Assembly (NCBI GenBank): GCA_018340805.1
Contig: JACMZG010001914.1
Coordinates: 19,012,947-19,076,946 of the forward strand
Reading direction: 5' to 3'
DNA: 64,000 nt
DNA from: Microvelia longipes
Taxonomy: Eukaryota > Arthropoda > Insecta > Hemiptera > Veliidae
This document shows, piece after piece, positions 9,533 through 20,125 of this stretch. How positions within the stretch are numbered: the first letter of the stretch is position 1; every line of letters starts with the position of its first letter. Both the position numbers and the translations under genes were made by a program. The notes under the pieces were generated by a model, which ran no database searches, was not told the origin of the DNA, and worked only from the letters and a program-made list of their open reading frames with translations.

Positions 9533-12500
9533 TTACTGTCCCAGTGTAGATGCCCAAGGAGGTGTCATAGGTTGTGGATTCTGTAAATATGACATGACTA
9601 CAGCTGAGATAGATAACCTAAACATTTTAAAAAGTCTGAATTAACACAAACAGATTTTTACTTCATGTGAATCATCTTATATTAATAATCCTTACATTAA
9701 ACTACTAATGGTTTGTTTAGCCTTATGACTATAATTATCCTATACATGATTTTTCACAAATATTTTTCATTGTTTTGAGGTGCTACTCCATTGTAATACA
9801 GCTAAACAAAGCAAAGTGATAACTCTCTTACACTCTCCCTTATATTAAGAACCCAGAGCGAAGTTATGTTACATAAAGTTCTGCTGTGCCTTTTTTTTTA
9901 ATTCCTCATATTACTTCTTTCCCTAAATGCTAGGCAAACAGGTGTCTTCTAATTGTCTATATCATAAGTCAAAGTTACTCACTTTTCAATCATATTTTAT
10001 CAAATGAACCACTGCTAGAATAAAGGCAAAAAACTAAATTTTAAAAAAATTAAAACTGGATGAGAGATGAAATGAAGTGCACTAAGTTTAACATAATCAA
10101 GAAAAAACTAAGAGCTTCTGTGCTGTGACCCAATATCAATTTAGAGAATAAATATATTTTTTCTTTGTGTATTCAAACAGGATGTTGACTTAGTGGATTT
10201 ATATCCTTCAAACCATGCTATGAATTTGTATGGTTAAAGGAACTATGTCTAAAAGTTTAGGCATAGTACCCTTAACATTACTAAGTGGGAATGTCTGATT
10301 CAAACATTTCCAGTATGAGGGAGGATATTATTTCACATCAATAAAAAAGCCATGGCTGAAGTGCCTGAATAATGTCCTCTTTATTCTCATAAAAATCATA
10401 AATACAACAATCTTGAGAAGCATCTTAGATTTGTTTTTTACAACAAATCTATATAAAGAAATAATAAATAAATAATGAATCTAAAGAAATACTTACATAA
10501 AACTACTGATAATCTGCTTGGCCTCATCATTGACTCTAGAATTAGCAAAACTAATACAGGAACAAAACAGAGCAACCCATGCACACCATTTCAACTGAAA
10601 CAAAATTAATAGTTATTTATGCATCAAGGGAATAAAATGAGCTATTTTATTCCTAGCTTCTAACTTAATTCCTGAAGCAGAGCTAAAGAAATTAAGGTTT
10701 ATGAATCACGAGGCGGAACGGAGGAAGCTTATAACTAATAATAAGAAAATTGATAATGAGACAGCTGTCCGAGGTTTATAGATTAATTTATTTCATATCA
10801 GAGCTTTTGCACAAGCGATGCTTGGCATCCTCAGTGAATAATAAGTAATATAGTTAAAACACCACATATGTAAAACAACAGTTAAGAGCATCAAACCAAA
10901 AGTTAATATTAAAAAAATGAGTAAAACATTACAAATTTTGTTGTAATATTTGTATGTTTTACTTTAAAATTATTTTTGTCTTCCATCCCAACAGTTCACT
11001 ATTATTAACCACAATAACAATTAACTTAATAAACAAATACAAACAACTAAAATAATGCTTTAAATAAATAACTATGTAAGTAAATATAAATAAGAAACAG
11101 TCAAAGATTAAAAGTTTAAATAAGTTTAATTTTGCAATGGAGTGATAAGCAAAACAAAAAAAGTGTTGCCAACTTAAATTCTCTAAAACACAATGTTTAG
11201 AGATCACTACCCAAATAATAGTGAAGTTGGCATCTCTGGCTGAATTTACTTTTTACCCCCCCCCCCCCCCCCCCCATTTTGAGATGCCGGGTAAAATGCA
11301 TTACTTTGTTCCTGTAAAACTATAATTTTTAAAAATCTAATTTTAGTCCTTTTTGGAGATAAGGATATTGAGCAGTCCTACGCTACCAAATATACTTTTA
11401 ATTGAATAAAGTAAACCAAGAAGACAAAAGAGGTTTTACTATGCAATAAACAAAATACTTACCCTCATCATGAGTCCACACATGCTAAATATCATTCCAA
11501 GGATATTCATATAGTCAGGAGTCAAGTCATCTGTGTTATTAGCACCTCCTTGGTTATTAGACACAGGGGGCTTGTATCTGAAACAATTTTACAAGTATCC
11601 ATTGATTATCTTCACTATCTCTTCATTATCTTGATTAGTATGTTCTAGTGTCTAAGTATTTCCCAAGAATGGATATATTTAGTTAAAATAATAAATCTTT
11701 TTCCACACCAAAAGACAAAGAGATCTCACTCTTTTGGCTATATCTAGAAAGATATTTGCTGTTCAAGATAAGGCTTAATTATTCTATAGAACTTATTTCT
11801 TGCTTTAATAACCATTATTTTCACTGGATATGTTGAATTAAATGCATGTTCTTAAACAAATATTAGACAGTTTTTCTTTGGTTGGTCAACATCTGCTGTC
11901 TCTGTTAAAAAGTACCTTGTGACTTGGTGTAAATAAGCTTACACAGTGTTTTTAAGTGGACTGATACAACCCTCGTCTATGTGGTACCTGAGAAATTAGT
12001 TCTCACAACATATCATAATTTAAAAGGTTTAAGTACACAGCAGAAATATTCCACAAACTATCACATAATCGATGATGTGAAATTTAGTTGTTCTGATACT
12101 GCTATCAATGGGTGAATGTGTAGAATTTACTTTTAGAATTCCTTCTCTTAATAATGTTTGATGGAATAAAAAGTAAATTTCAACTAAGGGAAAAAGAATG
12201 GATACCAATGATGTAACATTTAACAGAGGAGTCAGCAATCCAGACAATCTAGGTTCAATCCCCATCTGGGCATCTAGGATATTTACATGAGACTAGGAGA
12301 TCTTCGAGTGTGCCCATCAAAAGGGATATTAAGCCAAAAGTCTGAGTAATTATAAAAGATTCCAAAAAGAGCCCAACTACATGTTATACTCGCAAATTGA
12401 TTTATCACCTTTATCATTCCTATCAATATCACAGTAAACTAAAGGACTCTGGTAGGATACAGTTTACAACTGCACACTGTTGTAACTTCTGCATTTCTTT

Positions 12501-12692
12501 AACTACATTCGTCAAAATAACAATTATTAAGCAAATATTTGTGTGGCTAATGGTTAACATTAGATAAAGAAAAATTAGGACAGCCAGACAAAAAATTAGA
12601 AGTAAATAAAACAAATACACCACAGTTAAGTAAACAAACCTGCGTTCCCTATCAGGCCTCTTTGGGTCACTAGAATGATTAGAACTATGCAT
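9533..12692 (-). CDS. WDR83OS: PAT complex subunit Asterix (WDR83OS), four exons
   Basis: Exons on the minus strand are 12692-12640, 11577-11463, 10594-10497 and 9617-9533. They join in frame through donors GTTTGT, GTAAGT and GTAAGT and acceptors TTTCAG, TTTCAG and TTTAG. The product has 116 residues, close to the usual 106. It starts [18 protein letters not shown], then [42 protein letters not shown], and [17 protein letters not shown], all strongly conserved in Asterix. Six further residues (ASTLGQ) follow the usual PPW end. Asterix is a small membrane protein of the ER that works with CCDC47 in the PAT complex as an intramembrane chaperone for multipass proteins. Two or three hydrophobic segments are visible in residues 60-105. 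Introns hold a SINE, a Penelope-like relic and a C20 run. Identification is from family knowledge; splice sites are read directly. Confidence 0.93.
10690..10850 (-). repeat. Penelope-like terminal relic in Asterix intron 2
   Basis: On the minus strand CTGAGGA (10834-10828) is followed by GCCAAGC and GCTTG, a short stem, and then GCAAAAGC in place of the expected GAAA. The layout matches the terminal hammerhead-like segment of Penelope-like elements, here decayed in the second core box. Confidence 0.4.
11256..11275 (+). repeat. C20 homopolymer
   Basis: Twenty consecutive C on the plus strand inside Asterix intron 2; its length is likely inexact in the assembly. Confidence 0.9.
12229..12400 (+). 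mobile_element. tRNA-derived SINE-like element in Asterix intron 1
   Basis: GGTTCAATCCC at 12252-12262 is a perfect RNA polymerase III B box. After it comes CATCAAAAGGGATATTAAGCC, resembling the shared body segment (AAAGGGACGTTAAGCC) of many invertebrate SINEs. The A box is not clear and no target duplication was found. It lies antisense to the host gene. Confidence 0.5.
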
Positions 12693-13267
12693 TATATTAA
12701 TTTAGGAAAATAACGGTACACAAAAAATGTTGGCAAAACAAAATAAATTTATAAAAAATTAAATTAACAAGTTTAGTGGATCGTCACGTTGACAGTTGCT
12801 TTATCAGGTGACTTCAAATTATACACAGGTTGTGCAATGCTACAGCAAAAAATATACCACAAAATCTATAAAATTTTAAGCTGCCTTTTTCAATTTTTCT
12901 GCTATTACTTTTTCTATTTAGTATTAATTTAGTAAAAACTAATTAATTAAATGATAATAAGATCAAAAATTTTTTTTATATAACACAATTACTTAAAAAT
13001 ACCTCCATTTGTAAAATGTGGTAGCACTGAAATTTTAATTTAAGGATTTTGCCGATTCATTTGGTTGTTATTAATTTTAAGTTATTTCGTCCATAGTTCG
13101 TGCATATATCAGTTTTATATGTTAGTGGCTTAGGCTTAGGTTAGATGTTTAGTCCAAGAATTGTGGCATGAAGTGGTTATAAGCATGGTAATAAAGCGTT
13201 GAACATCTAAAGACACTTTTCTTTATTTAGATTTAAAAACCTGATTTTGAAGATTTAATTTTTACAG
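12693..13267. promoter_or_regulatory. Asterix upstream region, possibly bidirectional
   Basis: This AT-rich stretch lies between the Asterix start codon and a plus-strand exon-like block at 13268. It must hold the Asterix promoter. No TATA box, Inr or CpG cluster stands out. Confidence 0.35.
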
Positions 13268-13318
13268 GCAGCTGAGAAAAATGAAGTTTGTCAATGGAAT
13301 CAATAATATCTGTAACAG
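13268..13318 (+). other. Possible short exon of a divergent gene
   Basis: A good acceptor (TTTAATTTTTACAG) precedes and a good donor (CAG|GTATGT) follows this 51-base block, which holds ATGAAGTTTGTCAATGG at 13281. If used, it would encode MKFVNGINNICN at a protein start. No further exon was recognised downstream, where repeats begin. Chance splice-like sites are possible. Confidence 0.25.
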
Positions 13319-14279
13319 GTATGTTTTCTGATCTATTGTCTTATATTTTAAGGACACTCTAATGTTCTGTATCCAGTATTATGTACTCTAAGTACATCTG
13401 AAGTACATTACGCACAGAAATCCGTGCTTGGTTCTAATTACTAAAGCAAGTAAAAACGCTTTGACTCCACAAGATTCCATCTATCGAGGAATCAGTACTT
13501 TGAATAAAGACAGCAGGTTTGTAGCTATGAGGCTGCTGTGCTAAGCGAGCAGCTGTGGTTGGGCGTGAGCGTAAAGGTAACGGAGAGTGATAAAACAAAG
13601 CTGGCTAAAAAAATACAGGCCTTCGGCCTGTAGCCGCTGAATGGCTCGAGGGCTCCTTGTGGCCCCCTCCCGGCCATTTTCTTGTTTTTGTTGTATTATT
13701 TGTTGTTACATGGCACTTTCCTATGTATTTAGCAAATTTACATCGCCTTACTCCTCGGGCATGCGAGGCTCGCTATGACCTCTTCGGGGCCACACTGTTG
13801 TTTCAGTAATTATTATTACATGGCATTTTGCTATGTATCTAGCGAATTTGTATCACTTCTACGGTGAATTTGCTTTCTACGGCTCATTCCGGCAATATAG
13901 ACGTGATCATATTTACAAACAGATATATGAAGCGTTAAACAATTATCTTAGCCCACTATATAGTAAAAGAAACCTTTGTACTCATTGGCGATGACGTCAT
14001 TATTGTTATTTGCCAATTCCTCCACAAAGGATGGTCCGGTTAATCTTAAACCGGTCCCAAGACCATAAGAAGACCACTTCAAGGTTGTTCCTGCTTTGCG
14101 TACATGCTTAGCTCGCCGTAGTTCCGTAGAAGCCTTTTTTCGGCCTGTTTGAAACAGCTGGCTAACCAGGCAGAACAAGAGGTAAGGGCCCCTCTTCTAT
14201 ACTATCTCCCTACCCTCTATGACTACTGAGCCCAACAGATATTATAAAGGTCATTGCCCTCGATGTATGACTATATTAT
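13319..14279. repeat. GC-hairpin modules, two copies, in repeat-derived DNA
   Basis: At 13608-13720 CAGGCCTTCGGCCTG is followed by other GC blocks and then TTGTTGTATTATTTG and TTACATGGCA. At 13740-13830 a second GC block (CTCCTCGGGCATGCGAGG, CCTCTTCGGGG) again leads to TTGTTT..TTATTATTACATGGCA. The shared order identifies a dispersed family. The minus-strand ORF 13948-14178 has no recognisable match and is probably part of repeat DNA. Confidence 0.65.
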
Positions 14280-15142
14280 AGGGTGAGGTGCCTTAGCTAT
14301 AGGATGTTGAAAAAAAAAATGTTAGAAATGTTTGTGCTCGAACCCCTAATTTTGTTTGAATATATGAAAAAAAATTCCATAAAAATTTTAGCCCGATCGG
14401 AGGTGATTAACAGGTTGCCGCCGGGCCTTTGAAGTTTTACAGGTGTCTAAAATTCGTCAAAAATTGTGATTTTCATGACAAATTTTTTTTCTTTGATTTT
14501 TTACATTATTTTCTAAGTAAAAAAAATACTTAATCCACCAAATAAACACTATGATCTTATCATTATGACCTGAAGTCATCTTAGTTTGTACTTAATCTGG
14601 CATTTAATGGTGGACATATATATTTTTTCTGAAAAATTTTTTAAAAAACATTTTTTTATGTTTTTATGGTTTTTTTTTTTTTAAAAACATTTATTTTATA
14701 AGTATAACTCATATATATGTTTTTTGTTATCAATTCATTGGCTAATTATTTGTTGTATACTGTTTTCTATAATTTAAGACCAATAATTGGTTATCTATAC
14801 CAAATTAGCAACCTAATTGTGAAATACAAACACTGTCATCCTATCTCACAGTAGGTAAACTAAGAATGAGTATAATAGTCCAATTCAGTTTCAAGAATTT
14901 TCAATTTTTTTTTGTTTAAATTTATTCTCAAACAAACCATTATTGTGAATTTGAAACTTTGTGTGTTACCCCTTTGCTTTGACCCCCCCTCCTCTTCCCT
15001 TAACCAAATTACTAACCATTAACAATGGTTAAATCTATAGCCTTGTTATTGACTAATGATGAATAAAGTGCAGTTAGACATTGGGGCCTTACTCGCACTT
15101 GTGTCACCATACCACGCTCTTAAATACACTCTAATAAGAAAT

Positions 15143-15815
15143 AATTCTGGCGCGGTGGTCGCGATGTCGGCGAATTTCCTTTGTTTGGTGTTTCCGTGTT
15201 TTAACGCTATATATTTACAATACTAAATAAATATTCCGTCGCGGTGGTCTCGCCCTGTGGGGCGGAATTTCATGTAGAATTGTTTTCTGTGCTTATCAAC
15301 CCATTTTCTTGTCTTTAAGGTTCCGGTTCATTGCTTTAGTATCTAGTACTTCGCGTACTCGTCAAGCATCTTGTTCGATATCTCATTTTGTCTGTTTTTT
15401 CAAGGAATATGCGCTCACTTTCCGTTGGTTGTCAAACTATGCCTCTAAAATTAGAGAACGCACTTTATTATTGCTCTGTTTAGCTTAGTTAATTTTATTT
15501 AGCTTAGTCTCAGTTATCTTTAAATAGGTTTTGCGCATTTCCTTCTGACATACAGACTAAAATGCTCTAGCGTAGCGTGCTTGAAAATCGCAGTACGTGA
15601 TCTTAGGTTCTAAATGCATGACCGGACCTTATAGCATGATAATGGATTGTTAAGCTACGGAATAACAGAATTCAATGATTCGCCTCGAACGGACCTCTCT
15701 CTCCGCGACGAATTATTTATTTAGTAGTTGTTTCATAATTCTATGTGTAAAGCACGGGAACACGCATCAAGGTAATTCGCCCGATACATGCGGCCTAACG
15801 TCTCGCCTAATTTTT
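15143..15815. repeat. Palindromic unit 1 (family E)
   Basis: The left end reads ATTCTGGCGCGGTGGTC and the right end carries the complement in degraded form. Each half has two related modules containing GCGGTGG..TCGGGCGAATTTC-like sequence. This copy shows many one-base insertions compared with unit 3. Confidence 0.8.
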
Positions 15816-15842
15816 TTTAATTAAATATAAGTTTAAATCTAT

Positions 15843-16535
15843 GAATATTTCCTTGGCGCGGTGGTCTCGTTCATGTCGGGCAATTTCCTTTCAGTAGGCG
15901 TGTTCTCGTGTTTTTTTAATCTACTTATATTCAAGTTTACAATACTTAATATATATAATTCTCCGTCGCATGGTAGGTCCTCTGTTACGGAGCGAATTTT
16001 CATGTATGATTGTGTTCCTGTAAAACCTTTCTTGCTTAGGTTCCGGTTCATGCTTTAGACCTTAGTACTTACTCGTTTGTCAAGTACTGTTGTAACTCAT
16101 TTTGTCTGTATTTTTTTCAAAGGAATGTCGATTAATTATCAGTTGGTGGGTTCATAATCACTATGCTCTAAATTAGTGCGAAACGTGCACTATTTTTTTG
16201 CACTGTTTAAGTCTTGTTACTTTTTTAATGCTTAGTCTCAGTTATCTTAAGTTTTTAGCGCATTTCCTCTTGAAAGACGACAATGATTACGAGCAAGTGT
16301 CTTGACAATCTGAGTATAGACTGAGGTCCTAAAGCATGACCGGAACTTAGCGCAAGAAATGGGTTTGTTAACAACGAAACTACTCGACTTCTACAGGGAA
16401 TTCGCCGACCAGCGGACCACCGCACGGAATATTTTATTTAGTAGTTTGCTAACTTCATTATAGTGTAATAGCACGTGGAAACACGCATCAATAGGAATTC
16501 GCCGACATGCGACAACCGCGCCTAGATTATTATTC
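15843..16535. repeat. Palindromic unit 2 (family E)
   Basis: Same order as unit 1: TTGGCGCGGTGGTCTCG on the left, GACATGCGACAACCGCGCC on the right. It is also rich in small insertions. The two overlapping ORFs at 15839-16058 are by-products. Confidence 0.8.
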
Positions 16536-16539
16536 TAGT

Positions 16540-16680
16540 TGTTAATTATATTATTAAATTATTCTTTCTTTCTTTTTTTTCTTTTCTTTTTTTCATTTTT
16601 TGTGTGTTTCTTTTTTAGTCTTTTTTTTTTTCTTTTTTTTTTTTTTTTTGTCAATCATTGTTTTTTTTTTTTTTTTTTTT
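16540..16680 (+). repeat. T-rich low-complexity tract
   Basis: Nearly pure T/C between units 2 and 3, with T runs over 15 long. The hydrophobic ORF at 16539-16832 is a translation of this tract and not a gene. Confidence 0.9.
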
Positions 16681-17350
16681 TATGGCGCTCAGTCTGGTGG
16701 TCGTGTGTCGGTGTTCGAATTTCCTTTGATGCTTGTTCTCCGTGTCTTTTTACACATAGTATATTAGTTTTATCACCTTATCAAATAAATAATTCCGTCG
16801 CGGTGGCCGCTGTCGGGCGAATTTCATGTTGAATTCGTGTTTCCGTGCTTAACACCTTTTTGCTTAAGTTCCGGTTCATGCTTTTAACCTAAGTACTTAC
16901 TCGATTGTCAAGCACTGCTCGTAACTCATTTTGTCTGTATTTTTAAAGGAATTGCGCATAATTATCTAGTTGGTTGTTCAAAACTATGCCTCTAAAATTA
17001 GAGAACGCACTATTTTGCACTAGTTTAAAGCTTAGTTACTTATATTTAAGCTTAGTCAGTTATCTTTAAAGGTTTTAGCGCATTTTCCTTTTGAAAAATA
17101 CAGACAAAATGAGTTAAGAGCAGTGCTGACAATCGAGTACGTACTTAGGTTCTAAGCATGAACCGGAACCTTAAGAAGAAATGGGTTGTTAAGCACGGAA
17201 AACACGAATTTACATGAAATTGCGCCGACAGCGGACCCCCGCGACGGAATTATTTATTTAAGTTGTGAAACTTATATAGTGTAAAAAGCACGGAAACACG
17301 CATCTCAAAGGGAAATTCGCCCGACATTGCCGACCACCGCGCCAGAATTT
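16681..17350. repeat. Palindromic unit 3 (family E)
   Basis: The cleanest copy. The left half reads to TTGTCTGTATTTTTAAAGG. The centre is near 17010 with CCTCTAAAATTAGAG. The right half mirrors back to GACCACCGCGCCAGAATT. Confidence 0.85.
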
Positions 17351-17381
17351 TTTTAATTAAGTTATAGTTTTACAACTAGAA

Positions 17382-17612
17382 ATAATTCTGGCGCGGTGGT
17401 CCGCATGTCGGGCGAATTTCCTTTGATGCGTGTTTCCGTGCTTTTTACACTTATATAGTTTACAACTACTAAATATTAATTTCCGTCGCGGTCTTGGGCC
17501 GCTGTCGGGCGAATTCTTTGTAGAATTCGTGGTTTCGTGCTAACAACCATTCTTGCTTAAGGTTTCCGGTTCATGCTTTAGAACCTAGTACTTACTCGAT
17601 TGTCAAGCACTG
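17382..17612 (+). repeat. Palindromic unit 4, left half only (family E)
   Basis: Begins ATTCTGGCGCGGTGGTCC and stops abruptly after GATTGTCAAGCACTG, where the right arm of the large inverted repeat follows. Confidence 0.85.
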
Positions 17613-18319
17613 AAAATTGTATAAATTTTATATTTCATAATTGGAAGGGGGAAAGATCAAGCAAAGGGGGGGGGTAACACACTTAGTTGTCAGATGTCAC
17701 AATAATGGCTTTTTTGAAAATAAATTTAAACCAAAAAAAATTGAAAATTCTGAAACTGAATTGATTAGTTATCTCATTACTTAGCTTATCACCGTACTGC
17801 GAGATAGGATGACAGTTTTGTATGTTTCACATTAGGTCTGCTAATTTTGGTATAAAAATAACCAATTATCTTGATCTTATAAATTAGAAAACAGTATACA
17901 AGAACATATATGCTAATGAATTGATAACAAAAAAACATATTATATGAGTTATACTTTACAGTGTTAGAGAAAAAATGTTTTTTTAAATTGGTTTCAGAAA
18001 AATATATATGTCCACCATTATAATGTCAGATTAAGTACAAACTAAGATGACTTCAGGTCATAATGATAGATCATAGTGTTTAATGGTGGACTTAAGATTA
18101 TGTTTTTACTTAGAAAATAATGTAAAAATCAAGAAAAAATTGGTCAAAAATCCACAATTTTGACGAATTTTGACACCTGTTACACTTCAAAGGCCGGCGG
18201 CACCTGTTAATCACCTCCGATCGGGCTAAATTTTTATGGAATTTTTTTTCATTATATTTGAACAAAATTAGGGGTTGGGAGCAAAGAAAAAAGAAAGTTT
18301 ATTTTTAGGGCCACCCCTA

Positions 18320-18410
18320 TATATATATATATATATATTATAATATTATACTTATATATATATATATTTATATTTTTCAATATATATTTACTATTATATA
18401 TATATGCTCC
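18320..18410 (+). repeat. TA microsatellite
   Basis: Interrupted (TA)n just outside the right arm of the large inverted repeat. Confidence 0.9.
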
Positions 18411-18552
18411 ACTTGTGTATGGTCCCTTTGAGCTGCAACCGGTTCAATTGATAAAGCTTGCCGTCTACCAGAATACGTGATACCATGATTTAAAGCCATT
18501 TCTAGTTTATTTTTTATATTATAAGGTTAGAGACGACAGTATTAAGAATTAT

Positions 18553-18793
18553 AAGTTTTTTTAAAAGGAAATGGTCTAAAAAGAATAAAAAGTAAATTTA
18601 CCAAGCTTTCAATTACATATTAAGTCTTTTTCAAGGTACATAATTTATAAATTTTTATAACAATAAATATATACATTTATATTTATTGTTATTTATTTTA
18701 TAATTAAGCACCTTGAAAAATACTTATGTATAGTCGAAAGCTTGGCAAGTTTTACTTGTAATTCTTTTTTAGACCATTTCTACCTAAAAAACT
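18553..18793. mobile_element. Foldback element, about 240 bp
   Basis: Left GGAAATGGTCTAAAAAGAAT, CCAAGCTTTC and TTTTTCAAGGT are mirrored on the right as ACCTTGAAAAA, GAAAGCTTGG and TTTTTTAGACCATTTC. The spacer is an AT-rich palindrome. No coding capacity. Confidence 0.85.
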
Positions 18794-18837
18794 TTAAATA
18801 TTTATTTTTATGACGTCATATTTTTTTACCCACAACA

Positions 18838-19110
18838 GACCTCGTAATCTCCCCAACATATGGCGTCTCGCCATATATTGGGAGAGGCCCTCGGCCTCTT
18901 GGCCGCACCGCGGGGTCAGCGCGGAGCTATAGAGCTAAATTAGCTAATGAATTAGCTAAAGCTAGCTAAACTTAGCTAAAATTATCTAAAAGCTAAAATC
19001 AGCTAAATTCCAAATGTATTAGTCAAATACGTTGACCTAACGAGTTATTCTAGGCTTTTTTGGCCCCTTGTTGTTTTATTATTATTTCTTTGTTACATGG
19101 CATTTTTATT
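18838..19110 (+). repeat. GC-hairpin module with AGCTAA repeats
   Basis: ATATGGCGTCTCGCCATAT and GAGGCCCTCGGCCTC form hairpins. A run of TAGCTAA-type repeats (18930-19015) and the family's TTGTTGTTTTATTATT..TTACATGGCAT tail follow. Confidence 0.75.
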
Positions 19111-19711
19111 AAATTTTACACTAATAGTTTATTATTTGCGAAAAACATTTTAAAAGACAATAATTACCACTAAAATTTCGTTTTATTTATATAAAGTGGT
19201 TTAAGTAAAAATTTATATAGTGGTCTTAAGTAATGCTGCCACCAGCAATATAAAGCTTCATTTAAACAAATTTAAGGCAATACTTCAGTTGCTGTATTAT
19301 TAAGTTATATCATTAATTACTACACGAGTAGTCTCCTGCGATTTAAACTGAAATATAATACAACAACAGTAATGATTTAGTAGAAGTATGATTTTATTAT
19401 TATTATTTTTATATTATAAGTAATAGTACTTATTATTATAACATTTAAAACTTGATTAGTCATTAAATATTGATGTTAATATTGGCTCATTTTTTTCAAA
19501 CATTTTAAATTGTATTTTATTAAATACAAAATATTATTAAATTAAATTGTCCACTAAATGTACATTCTCGAACTCCGATAATCTTTTTGCCATCCAAGAC
19601 CGATTTTATTAAATACTTAACAGTATTTTTTATGTTATTATGTATGTCCTTCTAATGAACTTTCTTTATTAATATATATTTATGTCACATTTATTAAATA
19701 ATGTTTTACGC
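19110..19711. other. AT-rich, no feature seen
   Basis: No gene or clear repeat was recognised. Confidence 0.5.
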
Positions 19712-20125
19712 TATATAAGTTGAACGAGAGACACCTAGAAAATGTAACAAACAGAGTGCTATGCTACATCTGAGCACTGTTCCATCATTGGTCATTATTG
19801 ATGGCTCGACATTATGTCACATATTTTAAAAATTACTCTGTTTTATTACGGCAAACACTTTAAAGCTCCGACAGAGTCTGATCTCACCTTCAATTAAAAT
19901 TCCGAAGAACATAATGCGAAGTATTAAGCACAATATGTATCATTTGATACCACCGAGTTTTGCAAAACATAAATATTTTACACAATATAAATTGTGCGAG
20001 AGACACCTAGCAAATGCAGCAAGCATTTCCTTGCTTGCCCATCGAATGATGGGCACGGTTCCATCATTCGACATTCGTCATTATGGATGTCGCGCAATAT
20101 TTCGTAAACTGTGGAAGATAAAGAG
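19712..20125 (+). repeat. Direct duplication, 271 bp offset
   Basis: GAGAGACACCTAG at 19727 and 19998 starts two related blocks that share AATGTAACAA/AATGCAGCAA, GTTCCATCATT, and the CATTAT and GATG segments. The short plus ORF 19914-20159 spans the second block and has no recognisable product. Confidence 0.7.

Larger units (their letters stand above)
14300..18300. mobile_element. Large nested inverted-repeat element
   Basis: Arms 14300-15000 and 17640-18300 are inverted copies. Both hold AACCCCTAATTTTGTT, CCCGATCGGAGGTGATTAAC, ATGACCTGAAGTCATCTTAG, GTCATCCTATCTC and TGTGTTACCCC in mirrored order. They differ by scattered substitutions and small indels. The interior is a tandem array of units that are themselves palindromic. 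No coding sequence is visible. It could be a foldback (Galluhop-like or Mutator-like) element that took in a second palindromic family, or a rearranged satellite; the class is not determined. Confidence 0.8.

Noticed and set aside
9432..9644. 70-codon plus-strand ORF with a hydrophobic start
   Set aside because: It is antisense to Asterix exon 4, whose reading is strongly conserved on the minus strand.
12429..12692. 87-codon minus-strand ORF
   Set aside because: Its first 18 residues are Asterix exon 1; the rest is read-through of intron 1 after the GT donor at 12639.
13948..14178. 76-codon minus-strand ORF with basic residues
   Set aside because: It looks moderately protein-like but has no family match by eye and sits in repeat-derived DNA; not supported as a gene.
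16539..16832. 97-codon Phe-rich ORF that could look like a membrane protein
   Set aside because: It is a translation of a T/C-rich low-complexity tract and the start of palindromic unit 3.
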